Shown piece after piece: positions 43,161 to 53,093 of a DNA stretch of 64,000 nt. The stretch is from IMG/VR virus record IMGVR_UViG_3300021057_000274, positions 310,001 through 374,000 of that record. One strand, given 5' to 3'. Position numbers and translations under genes: made by a program. Numbering within the stretch: position 1 is the first letter of the stretch; each line of letters opens with the position of its first letter. The stretch is from a virus. The notes beneath the pieces are model-generated. The model had not been told where the DNA came from. It saw nothing but the letters and a program-made list of their open reading frames with translations, and did not search any database.

Positions 43161-43212
43161 GCGGTAGTAAATACCGCAAGGACAGCAGCACAGCATCCCC
43201 CTCGCTGGGGAT
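43161..43212 (+). other. Two small hairpins between bactofilin and PrkA genes
   Basis: GCGGTA/TACCGC (43161-43177) and ATCCCC/GGGGAT (about 43195-43212) lie in the 85-base gap. They could partially terminate or mark a processing site, lowering expression of the genes behind. Confidence 0.4.
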
Positions 43213-43244
43213 CAATGTAGTAAAGCAGGAAAGCAACACGCAAG

Positions 43245-45170
43245 ATGGGCATTCTCGAGTCGTTCTCCAAGGAATATCAAGAGAAGTACGCAGAAAAAGA
43301 ATCAATCTCGCTCGAGGAATACCTCGAGGTCTGCAAGACCGATCCGATGTCCTATGCCTCTCCCGCGCAGAGGATGCTCAAGGCGATCGGCGAGGCCGAG
43401 ATGGTCGACACCCGCTCCGACCCGCGGATGTCGAAGGTCTTCAGCAACAAGGTCATCAAGATCTATCCGGCCTTTCGTGACTTTTACGGGATGGAGGAGA
43501 CGATCGAGAACATCGTCTCCTACTTCAAGCACTCCGCCCAGGGGCTTGAGGAAGCCAAGCAAGTGCTCTACCTGCTCGGTCCAGTCGGAGGCGGTAAGTC
43601 TTCCCTCGCTGAAAAGCTAAAGGAGCTGATGGAGGTCATTCCGGTCTACGTCTTGGACGGATCCCCGGTCTTTGAAAATCCCCTCGGCCTCTTCGCGCAA
43701 AAGGAAGATTACATCCGCGCGCTCGAGCGCGACTTCAAGATTCCGCGCACTGCGATCCGCACGATTCCCTCCCCGTGGGCGCTCGAGAAGCTGAAGGAGC
43801 ACGGCGGTGACATCTCGAAGTTTCGCGTGCGCAAGATGTATCCGTCGCGTCTTCGTCAGGAGTGCATCTCGCGCGTTGAGGCTGGCGATCGCAACAATCA
43901 AGACATCTCGGCCCTGGTGGGGGAGGTCGACATGCGGATGGTCGGGAAGTTAGCCCAGAACCATCCATACGCCTACTCTTACTCTGGCGGACTCTGCCGC
44001 GGCAACGGCGGCATCATGGAGTTCATGGAGATGTTCAAGGCGGACCTTGAGATTCTCAATCCGATTCTCGCGGCGACTCAGGATCGCTACTACGCTGGCA
44101 CTAAGCCGATCGGTAGCATCCCCTTCGACGGCATCATCCTCGCCCACTCGAACGAGTCGGAGTGGAAGGCCTTCAAGGAGGACAAGACCAACGAGGCGTT
44201 TCTCGATCGGGTCTACATCGTCAAGGTGCCGTATTGCAAGCGCCGCACCGAGGAGATCAAGATCTACGAGAAGCTCCTCAACAACTCGGAGCTCTCTCGC
44301 GCACCCTGCGCGCCCGGAACTCTTCGCCTCTTGGCTGAGTTCTGCGTGATGAGTCGCCTGGCCGATCCGGAGAACTCGGCGCTCTACTCGAAGATGCGGG
44401 TCTATGACGGCGAGAACATCAAGAACGATGACCCGAAGGCGAAGCCTCTTCAAGAATATAAGGATGACGCCGGAGTGAACGAGGGCATGAACGGGCTGTC
44501 GACGCGCTTCGCGTTCAAGGTTCTCTCCAAAGCCTTCAACTACCCGACGGAGGAGGTCGCGGCTGACCCGATTCACCTGATGTACATCCTCAAGCAGAGC
44601 ATCGCTGAGGAGGAGTTCGAGAACGAGGGTGAGCTCTTGGAGGTGCTTGACGGCGTCCTTCACGACAAGTACCTCGAGTCGCTCGAGAAGGACATCAGGG
44701 CGTCATTTTTGGACAGCTTCCCGGAGCTCTGCCAGAACGTCTTCGACACGTACTTCTACTACGCCGACGCGTGGGTTCAGGAGCAAGACTACCGCGACCC
44801 GTCGACCGGGACGATGATGGACCGCGAGGTGCTCAACGCTGAGCTGTCGAAGATCGAGAAGCCAGCCGACATCGCGAACCCGAAGGACTTTCGTCAAGAC
44901 ATCACAAACTTCGTGATTCGCTACCGTGCGGCGAACAAGGGCAAGCTGCCGCGCTGGAACGAGTACGAGAAGATGCGCCAGGTGATCGAGAAGAAGGTCC
45001 TCCTCTCGACCGACGAGATCCTGCCGGTCATCTCCTTCGGCCCGAAGCGCTCCGACAAGGAGAAGAAGGAGCACGATCAGTTCGTCGGCAAGATGAAGGC
45101 CCGCGGTTACACCGAGCGGCAGACGCGCTTCCTGTGCGACTGGTTCATGCGGAATCGCAAGGCCTCGTGA
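43245..45170 (+). CDS. prkA: PrkA-family serine protein kinase / AAA protein, 641 aa
   Basis: Length and sequence agree with bacterial PrkA (YeaG in E. coli, ~640 aa). The family's SYASPAQRML and DFYGMEETIE are present, as is the AAA Walker A YLLGPVGGGKSSL (~106-118), VDGSPVFENPLGLF-like region and HSNESEW. The C-terminal kinase-like domain runs from ~400. In bacteria PrkA is a stress/stationary-phase protein with kinase and reported protease activity, working with YeaH and SpoVR/YcgB. Both partners are encoded downstream here. Confidence 0.9.
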   Translation: MGILESFSKEYQEKYAEKESISLEEYLEVCKTDPMSYASPAQRMLKAIGEAEMVDTRSDPRMSKVFSNKVIKIYPAFRDFYGMEETIENIVSYFKHSAQGLEEAKQVLYLLGPVGGGKSSLAEKLKELMEVIPVYVLDGSPVFENPLGLFAQKEDYIRALERDFKIPRTAIRTIPSPWALEKLKEHGGDISKFRVRKMYPSRLRQECISRVEAGDRNNQDISALVGEVDMRMVGKLAQNHPYAYSYSGGLCRGNGGIMEFMEMFKADLEILNPILAATQDRYYAGTKPIGSIPFDGIILAHSNESEWKAFKEDKTNEAFLDRVYIVKVPYCKRRTEEIKIYEKLLNNSELSRAPCAPGTLRLLAEFCVMSRLADPENSALYSKMRVYDGENIKNDDPKAKPLQEYKDDAGVNEGMNGLSTRFAFKVLSKAFNYPTEEVAADPIHLMYILKQSIAEEEFENEGELLEVLDGVLHDKYLESLEKDIRASFLDSFPELCQNVFDTYFYYADAWVQEQDYRDPSTGTMMDREVLNAELSKIEKPADIANPKDFRQDITNFVIRYRAANKGKLPRWNEYEKMRQVIEKKVLLSTDEILPVISFGPKRSDKEKKEHDQFVGKMKARGYTERQTRFLCDWFMRNRKAS

Positions 45171-45562
45171 ACGATGAAGCTCTCTCCTCTGAGGTCACTG
45201 ATCTAGAGGACAGTGACCTCAGAGAATTTGAGATGCTTCTAGGCTCGAACATCCAACCGTCGCACGTCGACGTCGGCGGCGAGCATCCGGTGCAACTCGG
45301 TGAGATCGTTTGCGGCGCGCAAAAACAGAGCGGGCTCTCTGTCAAGCAGTGGAACGCGCTCCCCTCGGATGAGCGAGAGGCCTACATTCAAGATGAGATC
45401 TTCAGGCGAGTCCTCAAGAATTTTCACGATGCTCTGCAGCTAGATCCGGCACCTCGTGAGGTGTCCCCAGATCTTCTCAAGTTGATCACGATCGAGACCC
45501 GCCAAGCTTCACCTCCAGATCTTCACGGAGAAGCTCTCGAGAAGCTCAAGGCCCAGACGTGA
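45167..45562 (+). CDS. Hypothetical protein of the PrkA block, 131 aa
   Basis: GTG 45167 in a GTGA overlap with prkA; the frame from 45134 is longer but overlaps more. An acidic protein with a helical C-terminal half. No family recognised. Tight coupling suggests it acts with PrkA. Confidence 0.6.
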   Translation: MNDEALSSEVTDLEDSDLREFEMLLGSNIQPSHVDVGGEHPVQLGEIVCGAQKQSGLSVKQWNALPSDEREAYIQDEIFRRVLKNFHDALQLDPAPREVSPDLLKLITIETRQASPPDLHGEALEKLKAQT

Positions 45563-45566
45563 CGAT

Positions 45567-45595
45567 TTTACTTGAGCTCAGTTTCCTGATAAAAT
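45567..45595 (+). promoter_or_regulatory. Internal promoter of the PrkA block
   Basis: TTTACT (45567-45572), 17 bases, TAAAAT (45590-45595). ATG 45602 is 6 nt downstream (leaderless). Confidence 0.75.
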
Positions 45596-45601
45596 AGCTC
45601 A

Positions 45602-46249
45602 ATGAACTTTCGCGTCATCTCTGGCGGACAGACCGGCGCGGACCTAGCAGGGCTCTGGGTCGGTAAGCTTCTCGGTCTCGAGACCGGCGGCACTGCCCCG
45701 GGAGAGTTCATGACCCTCGACGGCCCCAAGCCTGAGTTAGGGAGAAACTTTGGCCTGGTTGAGGGACCAGCTGGCTACCGTGATCGAACCCGCACCAACG
45801 TTAACGACGCGGACGTCACCCTCATCTTCTCGAGGAACATGGCGTCGCCCGGCACCGTTCTCACCGTCAATTCAGCCATCAAGGCGCACAAACCTTATTT
45901 TGCGATCAAGGATACGAGGTCGCCCGGAGAGTCGTTGAAGAGCTTCTGGTGCGCCGACAATTGCCCTATCACCGCGCAGGCCGCGGCCCAATTCATCACT
46001 AACCTCTGTGACGTCAAGAAGCTGACTAGCGAGCTAGTGACGATCAACGTCGCTGGCAACGCTACCAAGAACGCGCAAGAAGCTTACGAGTTTGCGTTCA
46101 TGGGTCTCATTCACGTCTTCATGATGCTCCGCCATGACTTGATGCCGTGGCGTGTCGGCGAGATCTCGATTTCAGACTGGCTCGTCATCGCTCGGGCGAC
46201 GAAGGACCAGTACGAGCTCGCCGGGGAAGTCGCTGAGGTACTAGCATGA
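45602..46249 (+). CDS. SLOG/'putative molybdenum carrier'-type Rossmann protein, 215 aa
   Basis: The opening RVISGGQTGADLAGL and later ETGGTAPGEFMT, RTRTNVNDADVTLIF and GTVLT match the family annotated as putative molybdenum carrier, a SLOG-superfamily Rossmann fold. SLOG proteins bind nucleotide-derived ligands. The C-terminal ~80 residues are extra and helical. Position between PrkA and YeaH suggests a nucleotide-sensing part of this block. Confidence 0.72.
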   Translation: MNFRVISGGQTGADLAGLWVGKLLGLETGGTAPGEFMTLDGPKPELGRNFGLVEGPAGYRDRTRTNVNDADVTLIFSRNMASPGTVLTVNSAIKAHKPYFAIKDTRSPGESLKSFWCADNCPITAQAAAQFITNLCDVKKLTSELVTINVAGNATKNAQEAYEFAFMGLIHVFMMLRHDLMPWRVGEISISDWLVIARATKDQYELAGEVAEVLA

Positions 46250-46980
46250 ACGAGGAGATGGAAGCTGAGATCCAGGGCTCTCTTACCACCTTCCAGGTGC
46301 TGAAGGAGATGCGCACCATGACGCTCGGGCGTCTTGGAGCCCTCAGGGCGTGTCAGGTAGCCGGGCTCGAGCCGTTCTTTCACTTTTTCGACGAGTACAA
46401 TCCCTCTCTCCTCGCGCCCTACCATAACGCGTACCACACGTATTGCCTGGTGCTGAATTGCTTTGAAGGAGCTTTTTACGAGAGGCTCTTCGACGACAAT
46501 CGACGCATCCTCATCCTCGCGGGGCTCTTTCACGACTTTGACCACACCGAGGGCCGCGAGGAGGACAAGGTCAACATCAGAAAGGCGATCTTCGGGTTGT
46601 CGACGGCGAAGAAGTACGCGCGAAACAATCATTGCTTCATCACCGATGAAGAGTTTGAAGTAGCATGCGAGCTCATTCGGGTGACTAAATACCCGTATGA
46701 CAGAGAGCCGGAAACTCCTCTAGAGCGCATCATCCGCGACGCGGATCTGATGCAACCCTATGAGGAAGATCCGACGGTACTCCGGAAGCAGTTTCTGGGG
46801 CTGAAGGCTGAGATCGAGGTGCGGCGTCCCGTCATGACCAACGAGGAGTTCGGCAACGGCCTCCACGCTTGGTACATCGAGCACGCTCACTTTTACTCCC
46901 TCTGGGGTAAAGAGAAACAGCACAAGCTTCACTACGGAGTCCGTCTGGACAACTTGAAGGAGCTTTTGGTTAGGGCGTAG
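46246..46980 (+). CDS. HD-domain phosphodiesterase-like protein, 244 aa
   Basis: Metal motifs resemble those of class I cyclic-nucleotide phosphodiesterases: YHNAYHTYCLV, then AGLFHDFDHTEG (HD) and RDADLMQ. It may cleave a cyclic nucleotide or other phosphodiester. ATGA overlap with the SLOG gene suggests the two work together on one nucleotide ligand (inference). Confidence 0.72.
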   Translation: MNEEMEAEIQGSLTTFQVLKEMRTMTLGRLGALRACQVAGLEPFFHFFDEYNPSLLAPYHNAYHTYCLVLNCFEGAFYERLFDDNRRILILAGLFHDFDHTEGREEDKVNIRKAIFGLSTAKKYARNNHCFITDEEFEVACELIRVTKYPYDREPETPLERIIRDADLMQPYEEDPTVLRKQFLGLKAEIEVRRPVMTNEEFGNGLHAWYIEHAHFYSLWGKEKQHKLHYGVRLDNLKELLVRA

Positions 46981-46982
46981 AC

Positions 46983-48365
46983 TTGGGCTTGACCATCGTT
47001 GATCGGCGGACTGTCACTAGTGACAAGACCACCGAAAACCGGGCGCGGTTTCTACGCAGAATCAAGGGCTCCGTCAAGGAGCAAGTTCGGAAGCTGATCG
47101 CAAGCAGGTCGATCAAGACGCTTGACGGGGCTGGAGGCGTCATCAACATTGATCGCAAGTCGATCCATGAACCGACGATTCACCACGCTCCCGGCGGCAA
47201 CGTCGACTGGGTGCTGCCCGGCAACGTTAAGTGGGTCGAGGGAGACACCATCCCGAAGGAGGAGATCTACGGCGACGGGGACGGTGACGGAGACGACGAT
47301 CAGGCGGGTGACGGCGACGAGACGATCGACGAGAGCCTCGAGGTCGAGCTCACGCGCGAGGAGTTCTTGCAGTACCTCTTCGAGGATCTCGAGCTCCCTG
47401 ACCTTGACGTCACCGAGGTTTCGAAGCTGACTGAGACGATCGTCGAAAACAAGGGCTACTCCAAGGACGGCGCCCCAAATCGGCTGCACCTCTTGAGGTC
47501 GTACAAGGAGTCGCTCACTCGGCGTCTCCCCCTCATCAACTTCATTCAGGACCTCGAAAAGTTCATCGGCGCATTGAAGAGCGCGACAAATCTTGTCGAC
47601 GTTCCCTCGGAGCTGATCAACGACGCCGAGAACTTTGACGTTAAGACGGAGATGCTCGCCGTCGTTGCAGCCACCTCCCTCTCCCGCGAGCTTGAGCTCA
47701 CGTCAGCGGTCCACGTGCTTCTCACGGCGCGCGTCCTCGAGGAGCCGATCTTCGACCAGATGGATCTCAGGTACCGCGCCTCACTGAGGCATGACATCCC
47801 GATCTCCCACGCGACGATGTTCATGATCATGGACGTCTCGGGAAGCATGGGTGAGGAGGAGCGCCAGGTTGCTCGCGCCTTCTTCTGGATCCTGTACAAC
47901 TTCCTCAAGAAGCAATACGGTGAAGATAAGGTCGTCGACCGCTACATCATTCACACCACCGAGGCTCGTGAGGTCGAGGAGGATGAGTTCTTCGACACTC
48001 GCGCGTCAGGCGGCACGACGGTGTCGACCGCGCTCGACCTGATCTCCGAGATCATCCAGAGCGAGGGGCTTGAGGCCCAGACTAACATCTACATCGCGCA
48101 GATCTCGGACGGAGACAACGCCGAGGAGGACAACGGTACCTGCACCGAGATTCTCGAGGACGACCTCCTGCCTAAGATCCGTTATTTTGCGTACATCCAG
48201 GTCGACGACCACAACTCGGTACCGTCCTCGTACACCGACAAGATGTGGCGCTCGTACGAGATCGTGTCACAGAAAAATCCCAAGCTCCAGATGAAGCGCG
48301 TGTTTAGCCAGAAGGACATCTGGCACGTGTTTCGGGAGCTCTTTCAGAAGAGAGGTAGCAAGTGA
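46983..48365 (+). CDS. yeaH: YeaH/YhbH family (DUF444) protein with vWA domain, 460 aa
   Basis: The N-terminus (IVDRRTVTSDKTTENRARFLRR, RKSIHEPTIHH) and the acidic linker (DGDGDGDDD) are typical of DUF444/YeaH. A vWA domain starts near residue 275 with a MIDAS motif IMDVSGSMG and ASGGTTVSTAL. E. coli YeaH is 427 aa. In bacteria it is encoded with PrkA and SpoVR. TTG start 2 bases after the HD gene. Confidence 0.9.
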   Translation: MGLTIVDRRTVTSDKTTENRARFLRRIKGSVKEQVRKLIASRSIKTLDGAGGVINIDRKSIHEPTIHHAPGGNVDWVLPGNVKWVEGDTIPKEEIYGDGDGDGDDDQAGDGDETIDESLEVELTREEFLQYLFEDLELPDLDVTEVSKLTETIVENKGYSKDGAPNRLHLLRSYKESLTRRLPLINFIQDLEKFIGALKSATNLVDVPSELINDAENFDVKTEMLAVVAATSLSRELELTSAVHVLLTARVLEEPIFDQMDLRYRASLRHDIPISHATMFMIMDVSGSMGEEERQVARAFFWILYNFLKKQYGEDKVVDRYIIHTTEAREVEEDEFFDTRASGGTTVSTALDLISEIIQSEGLEAQTNIYIAQISDGDNAEEDNGTCTEILEDDLLPKIRYFAYIQVDDHNSVPSSYTDKMWRSYEIVSQKNPKLQMKRVFSQKDIWHVFRELFQKRGSK

Positions 48366-48589
48366 GAGTTGAGATCAGATACTTGAAGTTCGTGTCACAC
48401 GTCAATCGCCCGGTCGCGGTGGGGCAGCTCTGGTCCGTCGAGCAGAACACCGCAGGCGGCAACCAGGAGCTGATCATGGACGATCGGGTAGCGATCCTCC
48501 TCTCGATCATCAAGGAGCGCAACTACGTTCTGGTGAACTCGCAAGAGATCCTCGACCTGATCGTCAGGGTGAACGGATTCGCGGCGTGA
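48362..48589 (+). CDS. Small hypothetical protein, 75 aa
   Basis: GTG in a GTGA overlap with yeaH. Small alpha/beta protein. Not part of the usual bacterial prkA-yeaH-spoVR cluster. Confidence 0.55.
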   Translation: MRVEIRYLKFVSHVNRPVAVGQLWSVEQNTAGGNQELIMDDRVAILLSIIKERNYVLVNSQEILDLIVRVNGFAA

Positions 48590-48777
48590 AGCTTAGATTG
48601 GTGCGAGAAGAAGGCCCGACCGATGAGCCGTTCAAGTACCCAGCTTCTAAGATGTACTACTATCTCGAGATCATGAACGGAGATAAGGTGGCGGTGACTT
48701 GTGAGCTAGGAGCGGCCCAGTTTCAAAAGTTGAAGAGGCTAGGAGTCAACGTCGTCAAGGAGATCAAGTTCAGATGA
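48586..48777 (+). CDS. Small hypothetical protein, 63 aa
   Basis: GTG in a GTGA overlap. Lys-rich; one beta strand pair (KVAVTCELGAAQFQKLKRLGV). Followed by an ATGA overlap with spoVR. Confidence 0.55.
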   Translation: MKLRLVREEGPTDEPFKYPASKMYYYLEIMNGDKVAVTCELGAAQFQKLKRLGVNVVKEIKFR

Positions 48778-50303
48778 GCAAGCTTCTCTTCAAGTGTGAC
48801 GACAACTGGACTGAAGCCATCCTCAAGCGAGCCTGGGAGGAGATCGAAAGGGTCGCGCGAGAGGAGCTCAAGGCCGACTACTACGAGCCTGAGATCCAGA
48901 TCGTCAGCGCGAAGCAGATGCTGAACTCTTACACGTCGGTCGGCATGCCGATCTACTACAACCACTGGTCGTTCGGCAAGGAGTTCGTCAACAGCGAGAA
49001 GGCCTACAAGAAGGGTCACATGAACCTCGCCTACGAGCTAGTGATCAACTCCGACCCCTGCGTCGCCTACCTGATGGAGGAGAACGACGCCCTGATCCAG
49101 ACGCTGGTGATGGCGCATGCCTCGGTCGGCCACTCCGCGGTCTTCAAGAACAACTTTCTCTTCAAGGACAAGACCGACGCGACGGCGATCGTCGATTACC
49201 TCTCGTTCGCGAAGAAGTACGTCAAGATGTGTGAGGAGAAGTACGGGGCTGCGGAGGTCGAGGTGGTGATCGACGCGTGCCACGCGATCATGCGTTACGG
49301 AGTCGACAAGTACAAGAAGCCCCGCAAGCTCAGTCCCGCGCAAGAGGAGACGCGCGCGCTCCAAAAGTTCGAGCAAGAGCTCCAGGACTACGATCACGTT
49401 TGGGAGAAGATCGGCAAGCGTCGCAAGCCAGAGCAGGCGAAGAGAGACGAGTCCTACATGCTCTCGGATCCGGAGGAAAACCTCCTCTACTTTCTCGAGA
49501 AGCAAGCTCCCCATCTCGCTGGCTGGAAGCGTGAGATCATCAGGATCGTCAGGACGATCGCTCAGTACTTCTCGCCTCAGCGCCCGACCCAAGTTGTCAA
49601 CGAGGGTTACGCGACCTTCTGCCACTACTACATCATCAATCGACTCCACGACAAGGGACTGATCGACGGTGGCTCGATGATCGAGTTCTTCTCTGTTCAC
49701 AACAACGTCGTGGCTCAGCGACGCTTGTCGTGGTTCAACCCGTACAAGCTCGGCTTCTCGATCTTTATGGACATCAAGCGGATGTGCGAAAGCCCGACGG
49801 ATGAGGATCGCTTGTACTTTCCTGATCTCGTCGGCCAAAACTGGATCGAGCAGGTCAACTACGCCATGGCTAACTTCAAGGATGAAACCTTCATCCTTCA
49901 GTACCTCTCTCCTAAGGTTGCGCGTGACCTACGGATGTTCGCTTTCAATGACCCGTCGCTCTACTCCCCCGTCTTGACGGTGACCGAGATCAGCAATGAG
50001 CGGAGCTTTCGCGAGCTTCGTGCCAAGCTAGCTGCTCAATATGCGGTCGAGAACCAAACTCCTGACATCCAGATCACGGGCGTCGACTCGAAGGGGTCAC
50101 GCAAGCTGCTCCTCGAGCACTTCGTCAAGAGGAACGCGCGTCCGCTCAATCTTCAAGACGCTAAGAAGGTGGTGAAGTACGTCGCCGATCTCTGGGAGTA
50201 CTCGGTCAGTCTCAAGACGATCAACTACACCGATGAGGGTGATCTCGAGACGGTTAACATCTCTGAGCTCGGAAAGTACTCAAGAAGCCTAGCTGGCGCT
50301 TAA
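48774..50303 (+). CDS. spoVR: SpoVR/YcgB family protein, 509 aa
   Basis: Length equals E. coli YcgB (510 aa). Family signatures: YNHWSFGKEF, GHMNLAYELVINSDPCVAYLMEEN, HASVGHSAVFKNN, VNEGYATFCHYYI and WFNPYKLGFSIF with ProxGly turns. SpoVR proteins are cortex-related in Bacillus and stress-linked in proteobacteria; biochemical role unknown. Completes the PrkA-YeaH-SpoVR trio. Confidence 0.92.
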   Translation: MSKLLFKCDDNWTEAILKRAWEEIERVAREELKADYYEPEIQIVSAKQMLNSYTSVGMPIYYNHWSFGKEFVNSEKAYKKGHMNLAYELVINSDPCVAYLMEENDALIQTLVMAHASVGHSAVFKNNFLFKDKTDATAIVDYLSFAKKYVKMCEEKYGAAEVEVVIDACHAIMRYGVDKYKKPRKLSPAQEETRALQKFEQELQDYDHVWEKIGKRRKPEQAKRDESYMLSDPEENLLYFLEKQAPHLAGWKREIIRIVRTIAQYFSPQRPTQVVNEGYATFCHYYIINRLHDKGLIDGGSMIEFFSVHNNVVAQRRLSWFNPYKLGFSIFMDIKRMCESPTDEDRLYFPDLVGQNWIEQVNYAMANFKDETFILQYLSPKVARDLRMFAFNDPSLYSPVLTVTEISNERSFRELRAKLAAQYAVENQTPDIQITGVDSKGSRKLLLEHFVKRNARPLNLQDAKKVVKYVADLWEYSVSLKTINYTDEGDLETVNISELGKYSRSLAGA

Positions 50304-50309
50304 CTTTCA

Positions 50310-50338
50310 TTTACTTTTGCCCCCAGTGATGATATAAT
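50310..50338 (+). promoter_or_regulatory. Promoter of rIIA
   Basis: TTTACT (50310-50315), 17 bases, TATAAT (50333-50338), followed by ATCGTCAAT and TGGAGGCGGG before ATG 50371. Confidence 0.85.
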
Positions 50339-50370
50339 TCTCTATCGTCAATTTACCTGGAGGCGGGTAA

Positions 50371-53034
50371 ATGTTGCTTCGCGAGACCAACGACTCACAG
50401 TTTGACAGCAATCTCGACGGATCGGCTAGCACCACGACGGTAGCCACCGTCGACGTCAGCTCAAAGATCTTCTCGATCCTCTCGGACGGCATCTACAAGG
50501 ACAAGATCCTCGCCGTTGTCCGTGAGGTCTGCTGCAACGCCTACGACGCCCACGTCGCGGCTGGCAAGAAGTCCGTTCCGATCCACATCAAGATGCCGAC
50601 GTGGAACGACCCGTCGTTCGCGGTCGACGACGAGGGTACCGGGATCGATCCGTCCCAGATCACCAGCATCTACCTCTCGTACGGCAAGTCGACGAAGACG
50701 AGCTCCAACGACCAGATCGGCGCGCTCGGCCTCGGTTGCAAGTCACCTCTCGCTTACACCAAGAACTCGTTCATCATCAAGAATCGCTGGAACGGGACAG
50801 AATACACCTACTTCATTTACCTCAACGAACGCGGCATCCCGGCGATGTCGAAGACGAGCGAGATGCCCGTCTCCGAGGCGAACCGCCTCCGTGACGAGAA
50901 GGGGCAGCGTGCGGTCAAGGACTTCGGCCTGACGGTCGAGTTCGCGGTGCGCAAGGATGACACCCACGTCTTCCGCAGTCGGGTTCAGCGCTTCTTCCGC
51001 TACTGGGGCGGAGCGCTCCCAGAGGTTTCGGGCGTCAACGACGACCTCTTCTCCTCGACCAAGGTCAAGAAGGTTCTCAACGGGAGCGACTGGTTTCTCG
51101 AGGCTAAAGAGGACGACGACCGCGACTTCCGCGGCGCCGTCGCGATCCAGGGCAACGTGCCCTACCCGATCGAGTTCGACTCCCTGCCGAAGCTCCCGAA
51201 GGAGCTGCAGGTCATCGTTCGCAATCCGTTCGTCATCGTCTACGACATGGGCTCCCTCGCGTTTCAAGCCTCCCGCGAAGCCCTCTCGTACGATGACATC
51301 ACGGTCAAGAACCTGGTCGAGCGCTTCGAGGACGTCAAGGCGGACCTCGTCAAGACGTTCAACGCGACGGTCTTCAAGAAGGGGCGTTCGCACCTCCAGT
51401 TCATCCACGACCTGGTCGAGAAGTTCCGCACCTTCCAGAAGAGCGTGTCGCACATCACGACGAATTCGACCGACGTTGACGACCAGTACTGCCAGTTCCT
51501 CTTCGGGCAGCCCCTCGAGACGGCGACGGTCAAGTACGACGGCGCGACCTTCTCGATCAAGGATCTCCTGCAGGGTAAGATCGTTACCCGGCACACGACC
51601 GGGCACCAGAACTTCACGCTGATGTGTCTCGAGCCGAAGGGCCGCAGCGGTCGCCGCACTGTGCTGACGCACAAGACGACGGTCAACTACGTGCTAAACA
51701 AGGAGATGCGCGAAGAGGAGCTCTTTCCGGAGACTGACCATCGCGTCATCCCGACGAAGGACAAGAAGATCGCTAAGGGACAGTGCTTCTCGATGCCGTG
51801 GCGCACCGACCGTGTCAACAAGAAGGACGACTCCGACTTCGCGAACGTCATCCGACACGCAAAGAACTTCAGCATCACGACCGTCAATCGCATCCCGGTG
51901 CAAGGGCGCTTCGGCGTCGCGAAGGTCAAGATCGTCCTGAACGACTGTGTCAGCACCGGCGACGCTCGAATGAAGGCCCTTCTCACCCACATCGAGTACG
52001 CGAGCAAGGCCGTGTCGCCGCACTTCATCTACGTCACCTTCGACCCAAAGGTGACTGACGTCGCCGAGGTCAAGAAGCAGATCGAGGTGCTGATCCAGAC
52101 TGGCTTGAAGGGCGCCGAGATCGAGCTGCTCTCGTCATACCCCGACCATCGCGCGATCGTCGATCGCGAGGCGAAGGAGCGTGGGAAGTTCAAGCTATCG
52201 ACCCGCGAGATCGCTATCTCGAGAGAGTCAACGACGATCTCCCTCGGCTACAACCAGTCGGCCGATCTCAACGACGTCACCTTTACTGACAAGCAAGAGG
52301 TCTTTTCCCTCGACGCCATGCAGGCGATGCCGATGGTCGTCTATTGCTACAAGGGGCGCGGTGCTGGCCAGTTCTTCGATCGGAGCGTTAACCCGGACGA
52401 TCGTACTCTCTCACTGGCGAACAACAGCGACGCTCTCAGCCTCGCCCATCATCTCGGCGTGCTGACCAGGGTCTTTGACGAGGCGAAGAGCTGCAAGGTC
52501 TTTACTCTCGCTGAGAGCCAGAAGAACTGGTTGGGGGCTCGGGGCGTCAACCTCGTTCCGTTCGAGGACCTGATGATCAAGTACACCGCTGAGATGAGCA
52601 AAGCGGCTGGGGACTACCGGAATCGAATCGCGAAGACGATCTGTATCCGAAACATCGGCCAGATCAACAGCTTCTATAGCAACTACGAGCGACTGTGCGC
52701 CAAGAACAAAACGCGCTTCGAGGGCTGGGCGAACCCGAGCCCTTTCATCGACACGGTTCTCACGATCATGAACCAGTCGAACGACAAGCGCGACTTCATG
52801 GTCGAGGCCCTCAACCAACGCCTCAACGGAAGCTCGATCCAGATCAGCGCCAGAGAGACGGCTGCGATCACGAAGGTGATCGAGAGCCGATACCCGCTGC
52901 TTCATCGCGTTTACCTGTCGACGCACGACAAGTCGATCTTCGAGGCGATCCTCGATTACATTGATCTGGTAGATCAGCGCGCGGCGAGCGCTCCAGCGGC
53001 GCAAGTTGGCTCAGACGACACGGCGAGCGCTTAG
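50371..53034 (+). CDS. rIIA: rIIA-like protein (GHKL ATPase), 887 aa
   Basis: T4 rIIA family. The N-terminal GHKL ATPase is intact: N-box REVCCNAYDAH, G1 box VDDEGTGIDP, G2 box GALGLGCKSPLAYT. A long, less conserved C-terminal part follows. Longer than T4 rIIA (725 aa). In T4, rIIA with rIIB allows growth in lambda-lysogen (RexAB) hosts and affects lysis inhibition; exact action unknown. Strong own promoter and RBS. Confidence 0.88.
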   Translation: MLLRETNDSQFDSNLDGSASTTTVATVDVSSKIFSILSDGIYKDKILAVVREVCCNAYDAHVAAGKKSVPIHIKMPTWNDPSFAVDDEGTGIDPSQITSIYLSYGKSTKTSSNDQIGALGLGCKSPLAYTKNSFIIKNRWNGTEYTYFIYLNERGIPAMSKTSEMPVSEANRLRDEKGQRAVKDFGLTVEFAVRKDDTHVFRSRVQRFFRYWGGALPEVSGVNDDLFSSTKVKKVLNGSDWFLEAKEDDDRDFRGAVAIQGNVPYPIEFDSLPKLPKELQVIVRNPFVIVYDMGSLAFQASREALSYDDITVKNLVERFEDVKADLVKTFNATVFKKGRSHLQFIHDLVEKFRTFQKSVSHITTNSTDVDDQYCQFLFGQPLETATVKYDGATFSIKDLLQGKIVTRHTTGHQNFTLMCLEPKGRSGRRTVLTHKTTVNYVLNKEMREEELFPETDHRVIPTKDKKIAKGQCFSMPWRTDRVNKKDDSDFANVIRHAKNFSITTVNRIPVQGRFGVAKVKIVLNDCVSTGDARMKALLTHIEYASKAVSPHFIYVTFDPKVTDVAEVKKQIEVLIQTGLKGAEIELLSSYPDHRAIVDREAKERGKFKLSTREIAISRESTTISLGYNQSADLNDVTFTDKQEVFSLDAMQAMPMVVYCYKGRGAGQFFDRSVNPDDRTLSLANNSDALSLAHHLGVLTRVFDEAKSCKVFTLAESQKNWLGARGVNLVPFEDLMIKYTAEMSKAAGDYRNRIAKTICIRNIGQINSFYSNYERLCAKNKTRFEGWANPSPFIDTVLTIMNQSNDKRDFMVEALNQRLNGSSIQISARETAAITKVIESRYPLLHRVYLSTHDKSIFEAILDYIDLVDQRAASAPAAQVGSDDTASA

Positions 53035-53039
53035 AGTTG

Positions 53040-53068
53040 TTTACTTTGAGGCGTTCCTAAGTTATAAT
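53040..53068 (+). promoter_or_regulatory. Promoter of rIIB
   Basis: TTTACT (53040-53045), 17 bases, TATAAT (53063-53068), then AAATGGAGGC before TTG 53094. It overlaps the last bases of rIIA. Confidence 0.8.
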
Positions 53069-53093
53069 CGCACCATCAAATGGAGGCTACCAC